A stretch of 5,982 nt of DNA from Candidatus Scatousia excrementipullorum (GTDB lineage Bacteria; Cyanobacteriota; Vampirovibrionia; Gastranaerophilales; Gastranaerophilaceae): contig JADIND010000164.1 of the NCBI GenBank assembly GCA_017694215.1, positions 1 through 5,982 on the forward strand, in the 5' to 3' direction. Under the pieces are notes generated by a model. The model was given only the letters and a program-made list of their open reading frames with translations, ran no database searches and had not been told where the DNA came from. Made by a program: the position numbers and the translations under genes. Positions 1 to 5,304 of the stretch are shown here, in pieces (position 1 is the stretch's first letter; each line of letters opens with the position of its first letter).

Positions 1-64
1 GTCTGTTTGATTTTTTATTAAATTTTCCTCGTCTCAATATCCTTGAAACATATTAAAAGCCACT

Positions 65-85
65 AAAAAAGAGCCTTTTCGGCTC
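65..85 (-). terminator. Intrinsic terminator of the tRNA-Ile gene
   Basis: Read on the minus strand, GAGCC (85-81), a GAAAA loop (80-76) and GGCTC (75-71) form a perfect 5-bp stem, followed directly by six T residues (70-65). This is the classic Rho-independent layout. It begins 14 bases downstream of the tRNA 3' end, so it very likely ends the tRNA transcript. Positions 1-64, beyond it, contain no gene I can support. Confidence 0.85.
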
Positions 86-98
86 CTGTTGTAAAATC

Positions 99-172
<74 letters not shown>

Positions 173-218
173 TCATTTATCAGAACACCTTTATGTTGGG
201 GTCCCTCTCGCAAGTTCT

Positions 219-247
219 AATGTACTATAAACATTTTTTAAAATCAA
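219..247 (-). promoter_or_regulatory. Candidate sigma-70-type promoter for tRNA-Ile
   Basis: On the minus strand there is a TTGATT -35-like hexamer (247-242), a 17-bp spacer and a TACATT -10-like hexamer (224-219). Each matches the consensus at 4-5 of 6 positions. The predicted start near 212 would give a leader of about 40 nt before the mature tRNA 5' end at 172. It is the only reasonable pair in this short region. No mapped start supports it. Confidence 0.5.
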
Positions 248-304
248 GACCTTTTATTAGGGAGTTATGTATAAATTTCTACCAAATATTATTAAGAGAT
301 AAAG

Positions 305-377
305 AAAATGTCATTCCGAACTTGTTTCGGAATCTTACTGCCGGTATTACCCTGAAATAACTTCAGGGTGACATTTT
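305..377. repeat. Palindromic intergenic repeat with two hairpins (REP/MITE-like)
   Basis: The element is bounded by a 9-bp terminal inverted repeat, AAAATGTCA (305-313) and TGACATTTT (369-377). Inside are two hairpins of the same design: ATTCCGAA, loop CTTGT, TTCGGAAT (313-333), and ACCCTGAA, loop ATAAC, TTCAGGGT (349-369). Each has an 8-bp perfect stem and a 5-nt loop. A 15-nt central spacer contains TGCCGG. The whole can fold as a three-way cruciform. It has no coding capacity. From memory, short elements with 'TGTCATTCCGAACTTG' type ends recur in intergenic regions of several AT-rich bacteria, but only one copy is present here, so its repeated status in this genome is inference. It occupies the middle of the 338-base gap between the tRNA and the first protein gene. 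Confidence 0.75.
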
Positions 378-406
378 TAGTCATTATGAGCGGAATTTGC
401 TATATA
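378..406 (+). promoter_or_regulatory. Candidate extended -10 promoter for the 511-1416 gene
   Basis: TAGTCA (378-383, 4 of 6 matches to TTGACA), a 17-bp spacer and TATATA (401-406) are seen, with TG at 398-399 giving an extended -10 element. The predicted start near 413 leaves a leader of about 98 nt to the ATG at 511. The -35 hexamer touches the end of the palindromic repeat at 377. An alternative -10 (TATTAT, 485-490) lies closer to the gene but lacks a -35 partner. Apart from the ribosome site near 497-502, the leader at 407-510 shows nothing else. Confidence 0.35.
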
Positions 407-510
407 AGTTCCTTTTATTATTTTTAATTATTAACAAGTGTTACAAATTTTACTTTTACTGAAATTCCTTTTCCCAAAAAACGTTATTATATTTAAGAGA
501 GGCTGTTTTT

Positions 511-1416
511 ATGATTATTATAGATACCGATCTTACCACGTTAATGCAAAAGCTTAATATCTCTGCATCTAAGATGCAGGAATATTCTATGATGTCTGTT
601 GAAGATATTGTGGAAGCAGAAGCTGCTGCGGGTAATCAGGAGGCAGTCGCTTATGCCAGAGAACTTTTTACAAATCCGGATCAGCTCGTCAAAATCTTTA
701 AACTCGCTGACCCTAAAAATAAACTTGAAATTCTTGAAGAAATGACTGCTCAGCAGCTTGCTCTTTTCCTTCCCGAAATGGAAGAATCAGATTTAACAGA
801 AGGATTGAAATATTTTACTCAGGATAAATTACTTGCAATGCTTGAGAGTATTCCTCCGGAACAGCTTGTAAATACTGTATTTGAACTTTTTTCTCAGGAA
901 GAAATTATTCAGCACATGCCTGAAGACCAGCTTAATAAGTTTTTAACAAGCACTGATATGGATAAAGACAAGATTATGGAACATATGAAACAGATTCCGC
1001 CGGAATTTATTGCCCAGATGATAGAAGCCGTAACCGGCCAGCCTGTTGAAGAATTAAATAATGATAAAATGCTTGAACAGATAAACGGATTTAATCCGCT
1101 GGAATTTCAAAATGCACTTTTATCAATGCAGCCTGTTGCAAAGCAGCAGCTTACACTGGGGCTTGCAAAAGAAGATACCAAACTGTTTCAGTTGTTTGAC
1201 GCAAGAGCATATACAAATATGATTAATACTTACAAACAACAGCCTGAACTGGTAAAAGCTATGGACGTTATTGAGGAAGACCAAAAAATTAAAATGCTTA
1301 AAGAACTTCCTAATGACCTGCTTTCAATCGTAATAACCCAGATTGATGCAAGAGATTTTGCTGATTTGCTGATTAACAGATGTCCGGAAATACTGGCTCA
1401 GATTATTGCAAGATAA
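511..1416 (+). CDS. Acidic all-helical repeat protein, MgtE N-domain-like, function unknown
   Basis: This is a 301-residue soluble protein without signal peptide or membrane segment, rich in Glu, Gln, Leu and Met. It is built of short amphipathic helices with a recurring motif of the form (I/M)L-(K/E)-x-(I/L/M)-P-(P/N)-(E/D)-x-(L/I). Good copies are at about residues 110-120 (SIPPEQL), 158-168 (QIPPEFI) and 262-272 (ELPNDLL), with a degenerate copy at 74-84 (EEMTAQQL). This helix-turn-helix superhelical pattern resembles the cytosolic N domain of MgtE magnesium transporters and the related FliG-type folds. The CBS domains and five-helix membrane domain of MgtE are absent, so it is not a transporter itself. 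A scaffold or binding role is only inference. The ATG at 511 has a GAGAGG ribosome site (497-502) at 8-nt spacing. The gene is monocistronic. Its last 14 bases overlap the end of the convergent amidase gene. The reading frame is certain; the family assignment is tentative. Confidence 0.85.
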   Translation: MIIIDTDLTTLMQKLNISASKMQEYSMMSVEDIVEAEAAAGNQEAVAYARELFTNPDQLVKIFKLADPKNKLEILEEMTAQQLALFLPEMEESDLTEGLKYFTQDKLLAMLESIPPEQLVNTVFELFSQEEIIQHMPEDQLNKFLTSTDMDKDKIMEHMKQIPPEFIAQMIEAVTGQPVEELNNDKMLEQINGFNPLEFQNALLSMQPVAKQQLTLGLAKEDTKLFQLFDARAYTNMINTYKQQPELVKAMDVIEEDQKIKMLKELPNDLLSIVITQIDARDFADLLINRCPEILAQIIAR

Positions 1417-1885
1417 GCTCCAGTGCCGTATCTATGGCTTTTTGCGTAAAACAGAATTTCATCAGTTTTCTTGGTAAAAACGATGGAAGTCGGAACTCTT
1501 TTACGGATAATTTACCGTTATAAAGTGCTGAAACGTATACCAGTCCGACAGGCTTGGTTTTTGACCCGCCTGTAGGGCCTGCAATGCCGGTTGTACATAT
1601 GGCTAAGTCACAGCCTGTACGCTTGTGAAGCCCTTCCGCCATTGCTTTGGCACATTCAGGACTTACTGCCGTATATTTTTCCAGAAATTCTTTATCTATA
1701 AAAAGAATTTCCTCCTTTGCTTCATAAGCATATGTTACAAAGTTCAGCTTTATAAAACTTGAACTCCCGGACACATCAGTCAGACGGGAGCTTAAAAGTC
1801 CTCCTGTGCAAGATTCTGCTGTTGATACGGTGAGGTTATTCTTTTTTAAAAATTCTGTCAGCTTAATCAAATTTCTGTCAAACAT
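1403..1885 (-). CDS. pncC: Nicotinamide-nucleotide amidohydrolase (CinA C-terminal/PncC family)
   Basis: This 160-residue protein covers the CinA C-terminal domain (usually about 155-165 residues) from end to end, without the N-terminal MoCF-like domain of full CinA. Family signatures are AESCTGG at residues 23-29 (Ser25 is the expected nucleophile), SRLTDVSGSS at 33-42, TGIAGPTGG at 99-107 and KPVGLVY at 111-117. The family deamidates NMN to nicotinate mononucleotide plus ammonia (EC 3.5.1.42), in the cytosol, recycling NMN from DNA ligase or salvage into NAD. The usual small/Gly-rich stretch after 'GSS' reads FIKLNF here, a mild divergence. The ATG at 1885-1883 places the motif at the normal distance from the N terminus. 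No Shine-Dalgarno sequence precedes it, but a CATAAT (1895-1890) lies just upstream and could give an almost leaderless mRNA. It follows the unknown membrane gene on the same strand after 105 bases, so co-transcription is also possible. The NAD-salvage transporter gene is 1.2 kb away. Confidence 0.9.
   Translation of the reverse strand: MFDRNLIKLTEFLKKNNLTVSTAESCTGGLLSSRLTDVSGSSSFIKLNFVTYAYEAKEEILFIDKEFLEKYTAVSPECAKAMAEGLHKRTGCDLAICTTGIAGPTGGSKTKPVGLVYVSALYNGKLSVKEFRLPSFLPRKLMKFCFTQKAIDTALELILQ
1425..1443 (+). terminator. Weak intrinsic terminator candidate after the helical-repeat gene
   Basis: On the plus strand GCCGT (1425-1429) pairs with ATGGC (1434-1438), with one G-U pair and an ATCT loop, and five T residues follow (1439-1443). 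It begins 9 bases after the TAA at 1414-1416 and lies inside the 3' coding end of the convergent amidase gene. The stem is short, so efficiency is doubtful. Confidence 0.4.
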
Positions 1886-1990
1886 AGTTATTATGTTAGC
1901 ATTAAAATGAGAAAAGTGAAGGGCATCCTTTTGAGGAAAATGTGAATTCTCGGAAAGCCGAAGTGCCGGATGTGATTCGTTTCTGGCATG

Positions 1991-3001
1991 CTATTTAGTT
2001 TTTCTGTTATTGTCAAACCGGTCAGCAAAGAATGTCGAAATAAGCGGAATGACAATGTAATAAATGGTTCCGAGGATTAATGCCGGTTTTGCAATTCTTA
2101 TTCCCTCAAGATATTTATCAAGTTTTGCATCGTTTTTATTAATTTCGGAGAATTTTTTAATGAATTTTGCTGTCGGTTTTTTCAGGGCATTACTTATTGC
2201 ATATCCTCCGGCAATGCTTAGTCCTGTAGAAATTCCGGCATTATATATAAGGGCTTTTTTTCTGGATTCTTCAATCTTTTTGCTGTCTTTAGTTTGTTTG
2301 ATAAATGTTCCTGTAAGCAGTATATCGGTCAGTGACATTATGTGTTGTTCAAAATTTGTTTTGTGAAATTTGTCGGACATTTGCAGTACAAAATCTGAGT
2401 CCATCAGATGTCCGATACCTTTTGAGAGTTTTTGCGTTGTGCGGGAATACAACCCTTCAAAAGTTATATTTTTATCTTTCGGAGCGGAAGTGTTTATTTT
2501 ATCCGGCGGTTTTTTATTAAAAATACCGGACATAATCGGCGGAATAAGTGCACAGGTAAGCACTGATTTAGGTACGGCTATTATAAATCCGAGTCCGAGT
2601 TTAAACAGCTGGGTTGCAAACTGATATTTTTTTGAGTGTGCAAGAACTTTTTCGCCTTGTTTCAGGTGTTCTATTGTCTTATTTTTCAGATATTTTCCGG
2701 GGGTTTTGTCGATATTGTCAACGGCTTTTGCCACCGGAAGCGAACTTAAAAGCAGCATTATATATCCTGCAGCCGAGGAAGAAAATGATTTTGCACAGGC
2801 GTACTTTTTATTTTCTTTATCTGTGTCCGGCGTCAATAGTATTGCTGCAGGGCGGGCAATCGTTGATAACCCGAGTGATACTGTTGCCTGAAAAAGAGAA
2901 CTGTTTTTTGCTGCGAATTCCAGTCCTTTTTTAAGCATTTTATTGTTATAAATCCCTGTAAAAACCGGTTGGGAAATATTGTTATTTGCCTTCACTTTCA
3001 T
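1991..3001 (-). CDS. Multi-pass membrane protein of unknown, probably lineage-specific family
   Basis: This 336-residue basic protein matches no enzyme or transporter family I can name. The N terminus is Asn-rich and polar and contains PVFTG (12-16). A similar NITFEG lies at 178-183, after a long polar loop. Hydrophobic segments are seen near residues 38-56, 74-91, 133-160, 252-270 and 303-325, giving roughly five membrane passes. Several contain helix-breaking residues (ARPAAILLTP, ALIPPIMSG). Lys-rich linkers separate them. From memory, Gastranaerophilales genomes carry several proteins with an N-terminal 'FTG' segment and a similar 'RPAAI..TP..DKENK.YACAKS' region; this is unverified. The start ATG (3001-2999) has no Shine-Dalgarno sequence; TATTAT (3016-3011) is a possible -10 element. 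The gene ends in TAG, 105 bases before pncC on the same strand, and is divergent from pnuC with 87 bases between the starts. The context hints at a link to the NAD-salvage genes, but nothing in the protein shows it. Confidence 0.8.
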   Translation of the reverse strand: MKVKANNNISQPVFTGIYNNKMLKKGLEFAAKNSSLFQATVSLGLSTIARPAAILLTPDTDKENKKYACAKSFSSSAAGYIMLLLSSLPVAKAVDNIDKTPGKYLKNKTIEHLKQGEKVLAHSKKYQFATQLFKLGLGFIIAVPKSVLTCALIPPIMSGIFNKKPPDKINTSAPKDKNITFEGLYSRTTQKLSKGIGHLMDSDFVLQMSDKFHKTNFEQHIMSLTDILLTGTFIKQTKDSKKIEESRKKALIYNAGISTGLSIAGGYAISNALKKPTAKFIKKFSEINKNDAKLDKYLEGIRIAKPALILGTIYYIVIPLISTFFADRFDNNRKTK

Positions 3002-3038
3002 CTTTTATTTATAATACATGTTAAAAAGTAAATTTCTA

Positions 3039-3068
3039 TTGACATAAATTTTAAGTTTTTTTTAAAAT
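3039..3068 (+). promoter_or_regulatory. Promoter of pnuC
   Basis: A perfect TTGACA -35 (3039-3044), an 18-bp T-rich spacer and TAAAAT (3063-3068, 5 of 6 matches) form the best promoter in the window. Transcription would start near 3075, leaving a leader of only about 14 nt. That leader contains CGGAG (3078-3082), 6 nt before the ATG at 3089. Such a short leader leaves no room for an NMN- or NAD-type riboswitch. The element lies within the 87 bases shared with the divergent membrane-protein gene. Confidence 0.75.
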
Positions 3069-3088
3069 TATTATATTCGGAGTATCTT

Positions 3089-3784
3089 ATGTCGGGAGTG
3101 AGAGAGTTTTTAAAGACGGAACTTGGCGGCTGGAAGAAATTTGAAATTGCGGTCGGAGCCGTTGTTATGTTAATAATTTTTTTGACGGCTGTATTAAAGA
3201 AAGACAGTCCTGTTGCCTTGGTGTATGCAGTTTGCGGGATTTTATACACAATAATTGCCGGCAAGGGGAAAATTTCTTGTTATATTTTCGGGATAATCAG
3301 TTCACTTTGTTACTGTTTTCTGTCTTTTAAGAGTGCTCTGTGGGGAAATCTGGCTTTAAATTTCTGTTATTACCTGCCGATGGAGATTATCGGCATAGCG
3401 GAGTGGCGTAAGCATTTAAAAGTTGAGAGTAGGGAAATTATAAAGACAAAACTTGCAGGCAGGGAGAGAATTTTTCTTTGGGTTATTTGTGTTTTGGGAT
3501 GTGCTGCAGCCGTTACCTTGTTGTTTTTTGTCAAAGACAGTCATCCTGTGTTTGACGGAATTACGACGGTTTTATCGATTGCCGCTATGTATTTGACGAT
3601 AAAACGTTGTATTGAACAGTGGATTATCTGGATGATAGTTAACGGTCTTTCCGTATTAATGTGGCTGGATATTGTTTTTAAAGGAGCAAAGGCTTACGGT
3701 GCGGTAATTGTCTGGTCTGTTTATTTTATACTTGCAGTTTATTTTTATATATCTTGGCGGAAAGAATTAATAAATCAAAAGTGA
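3089..3784 (+). CDS. pnuC: PnuC-type nicotinamide riboside transporter
   Basis: This 231-residue inner-membrane protein has about eight hydrophobic segments, near residues 20-36, 41-57, 61-80, 87-105, 127-147, 155-171, 177-196 and 203-222, in line with the usual PnuC size and topology. Family hallmarks are the WGNLALNFCYYLPMEIIG stretch (85-102) and the EQWIIWMIVN motif (176-185), whose Trp178, Trp181 and Asn185 match the conserved W-x-x-W-x-x-x-N ligand-site pattern. PnuC carriers facilitate nicotinamide riboside uptake, driven by intracellular phosphorylation (typically by NadR or another kinase, not present here). The short N-terminal amphipathic stretch (GGWKKFEI) is also typical. The ATG at 3089 is set by a CGGAG ribosome site at 6-nt spacing. 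The gene appears monocistronic, with a strong promoter just upstream and no clear intrinsic terminator after it. Substrate could in principle be another vitamin of the PnuC-like set (for example thiamine, as in PnuT), but the motif fits nicotinamide riboside best. Confidence 0.87.
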   Translation: MSGVREFLKTELGGWKKFEIAVGAVVMLIIFLTAVLKKDSPVALVYAVCGILYTIIAGKGKISCYIFGIISSLCYCFLSFKSALWGNLALNFCYYLPMEIIGIAEWRKHLKVESREIIKTKLAGRERIFLWVICVLGCAAAVTLLFFVKDSHPVFDGITTVLSIAAMYLTIKRCIEQWIIWMIVNGLSVLMWLDIVFKGAKAYGAVIVWSVYFILAVYFYISWRKELINQK

Positions 3785-3827
3785 AATTTGAATATTCTGT
3801 GTGCCGGTGACTTTTATAAATAATACT

Positions 3828-3857
3828 AAAGTTGGAACTTTCCCATACTAAAGTATG
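3828..3857. promoter_or_regulatory. Two adjacent 14-bp palindromes, possible operator
   Basis: AAAGTT-GG-AACTTT (3828-3841) and CATACT-AA-AGTATG (3844-3857) are both perfect inverted repeats with 6-bp arms and a 2-bp centre, spaced 16 bp centre to centre. A 10-bp direct repeat, ATACTAAAGT (3823-3832 and 3845-3854), is offset by 22 bp, two helical turns. A looser third copy, ACATTAAAGT, is at 3872-3881. The block lies between pnuC and the HD-GYP gene, upstream of the latter's presumed promoter (TATATT, 3900-3905), where an operator for a dimeric regulator would fit. The second palindrome could also fold as a short hairpin, but no proper T-run follows, so a terminator role is less likely. Confidence 0.4.
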
Positions 3858-3924
3858 AAGTTTTGTAAAACACATTAAAGTTTTTTTCAAGTTGTGCCGT
3901 ATATTATAACAAAAGCATGCAAGT

Positions 3925-3941
3925 AGAAGGAAAAATTGATG
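3925..3941 (+). promoter_or_regulatory. Ribosome binding site that fixes the start of the HD-GYP gene
   Basis: AGAAGGA (3925-3931) precedes two in-frame candidate starts, TTG at 3936 and ATG at 3939. The distance from the AAGGA core is 4 nt to the TTG and 7 nt to the ATG. Normal spacing and start-codon preference both favour ATG at 3939, giving 429 rather than 430 residues. Confidence 0.75.
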
Positions 3942-5228
3942 AAAGATAAAGATGTGAAAAGTGGTGTTTCTCTGTTCGGACAGTCAGAAGAGTATCTTCT
4001 TGATAATGATCCGATTGAAGAAATTTTTGCATTAAATTTAGGTGATTTTATCTCTGAACACTTAATTTCAGAAGATTTGGCAAAAAAAATCAGTTCTAAC
4101 GTGAAAGATAAAAAAGAAGGTTTGAAAAATCAGTTGACAGAACTTATCTCCATATATTCACTGAAAAATACTCTGTGCGTTTTGAATTTTGAAACAAAAG
4201 AGGATTATGCAATCTACACTTCTATTGCTCATTCCATAAAACAGATGCTTGAAGTTGAAAATTGTAACATATATTTTTCTTATGAATATGCAAAAGTTAT
4301 AGATTCAGAAGAACACGACCTTGTGCTTGTCGGAAGTTCTCTGAAAAATTTAAAGCACAAAGGCTATAACCTTGACGACAATTCGATTGTAAGTGCAGCT
4401 TTTAATGAACGGGATACGATTACCAAAGATAATGTAACGGCAGTTTCAATGCACAGCAATTCCAGAAATGTCGGAGTTATAGCCGTTGAAAGTAAAAGAG
4501 AAATTCCTCCACGTTACATTAGCCTTGTAGAAAGCATAGCATCATTATTTGCAACTTCAATGACGCTTCAAAGTGAAATTGATTACTCAGAAAAAATATT
4601 AAATGATGCACATTCAAATGCCGGTGATTTTCAGCATGTAAGAGCGGAATTAACGGCATTGATAGGCGACCTGTGTGATTATCAGCAGAATTTTGTTGTA
4701 CAGCTTGCACATGCCGTTGATACAAAAGGACATTACACGGTATCTCATTCTCAAAATACGGCAAACCTTGCAAGACAAATTTGTAAAGCAATGGGCTTAA
4801 ATGAAAAAACTACGGATTTGATATACTATGCAGGTTTGTTGCAAAATATCGGAAAAATAATGCTGCCGGAAGAAATATTTGCGGCAAACGGCAAATTATC
4901 TCCGGAAGATTTGAAAAAAATCCAGAACCATTCAAACATCGGTGTAAATTTGTTAATGAACATAAACTTCCTTTCAGAAGTTGTTCCTTACATAAACTAT
5001 CAAAAAGAACGGGTTGACGGTTCCGGTGAACCTGAAGGACTGAAAGGACAATCAATACCGCTCGGCTCAAGAATTATTGCCGTAGCTGACGCATACAGTG
5101 CAATGACATCTGACAGACCGTTCAGAAAAGCCATGACAAAAGAAAAGGCTCTTTCGATAATCAAAGAAGAAGCCGGCAAAAAATGGGATGCTGATGTCGT
5201 AAATGCATTATGCGAAACCCAAAAATAA
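3939..5228 (+). CDS. GAF plus degenerate HD-GYP domain protein, probable c-di-GMP-related non-enzyme
   Basis: This is a 429-residue cytosolic protein. Residues 1-60 are a polar helical lead. Residues about 65-212 look like a GAF sensory domain (SVIVAAF-like core 'DNSIVSAAFNERDT', then RNVGVIAVES at 176-185), followed by a linker helix (212-250). An HD-GYP domain fills 255-425. Its frame is clear: HYTVSHS (265-271), AGLLQNIGK (298-306), IQNHSNIG (328-335), KERVDGSGEPEGLKG (356-370), IIAVADAYSAMTSDRPFR (379-396) and AGKKWDADVVNA (412-423). Active HD-GYP phosphodiesterases need HD in 'LLHDIGK', HH before 'ER.DG.GYP', and further ligands. Here HD is Gln302-Asn303, HH is Gln355-Lys356 and GYP is Gly-Glu-Pro (363-365), while His270, His331 and Asp384 remain. 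It therefore probably cannot hydrolyse c-di-GMP and may act as a nucleotide or protein-binding regulator. The neighbouring pilin-like gene is suggestive, as HD-GYP proteins often act on type IV pili. A long hairpin follows the stop. Confidence 0.9.
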   Translation: MKDKDVKSGVSLFGQSEEYLLDNDPIEEIFALNLGDFISEHLISEDLAKKISSNVKDKKEGLKNQLTELISIYSLKNTLCVLNFETKEDYAIYTSIAHSIKQMLEVENCNIYFSYEYAKVIDSEEHDLVLVGSSLKNLKHKGYNLDDNSIVSAAFNERDTITKDNVTAVSMHSNSRNVGVIAVESKREIPPRYISLVESIASLFATSMTLQSEIDYSEKILNDAHSNAGDFQHVRAELTALIGDLCDYQQNFVVQLAHAVDTKGHYTVSHSQNTANLARQICKAMGLNEKTTDLIYYAGLLQNIGKIMLPEEIFAANGKLSPEDLKKIQNHSNIGVNLLMNINFLSEVVPYINYQKERVDGSGEPEGLKGQSIPLGSRIIAVADAYSAMTSDRPFRKAMTKEKALSIIKEEAGKKWDADVVNALCETQK

Positions 5229-5247
5229 TCGACAATGATCATATATA

Positions 5248-5289
5248 CTAAGGAGCCGCCTCTGACACCTGTCATTGGCGGTTCCTTAG
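5248..5289. terminator. Long hairpin between convergent genes, probable bidirectional terminator
   Basis: CTAAGGAGCCGCC (5248-5260) pairs with GGCGGTTCCTTAG (5277-5289) over 13 bp with a single G-U pair. The loop itself contains TGAC-ACCT-GTCA (5263-5274), so the structure is a two-tier stem-loop. It starts 20 bases after the HD-GYP stop and ends 16 bases before the stop of the convergent pilin-like gene. This position fits a shared terminator. Neither strand has a run of T after the stem (CTTATA on plus, TATATATG on minus), so it may act with reduced efficiency or mainly protect mRNA 3' ends. Confidence 0.6.
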
Positions 5290-5304
5290 CTTATACGGAT
5301 ATGT

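Noticed and set aside
1..64. Possible gene start or end at the left edge
   Set aside because: No open frame or convincing promoter or ribosome-site combination is seen; the stretch is AT-rich and only downstream of the tRNA terminator.
1886..1990. Repeat-like or terminator-like sequence between the membrane-protein gene and pncC (TGTGAATTC at 1941 and TGTGATTCG at 1971, weak CGG/CCG stem)
   Set aside because: The copies are short and imperfect, the best stem is 5 bp including a G-U pair, and no T-run follows; not strong enough to call a repeat or terminator.
2064..2934. Several plus-strand open frames of 60-106 codons across the membrane-protein gene
   Set aside because: They are antisense to a well-supported 336-codon gene, overlap one another in different frames, lack ribosome sites and show no family features; they read as shadows.
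3002..3088. Possible NMN (nadA-type) or NAD riboswitch before pnuC
   Set aside because: The predicted start leaves a leader of about 14 nt, and no conserved stem or motif is visible in the 87-bp gap.
2998..3264. Minus-strand 88-codon frame covering the pnuC start
   Set aside because: It is antisense to the PnuC N-terminal region and runs through the promoter and intergenic DNA; no domain or ribosome site.
3936..3941. TTG at 3936 as start of the HD-GYP gene
   Set aside because: It lies only 4 nt from the AAGGA core and is directly followed by an ATG at the better 7-nt spacing; the ATG at 3939 is preferred.
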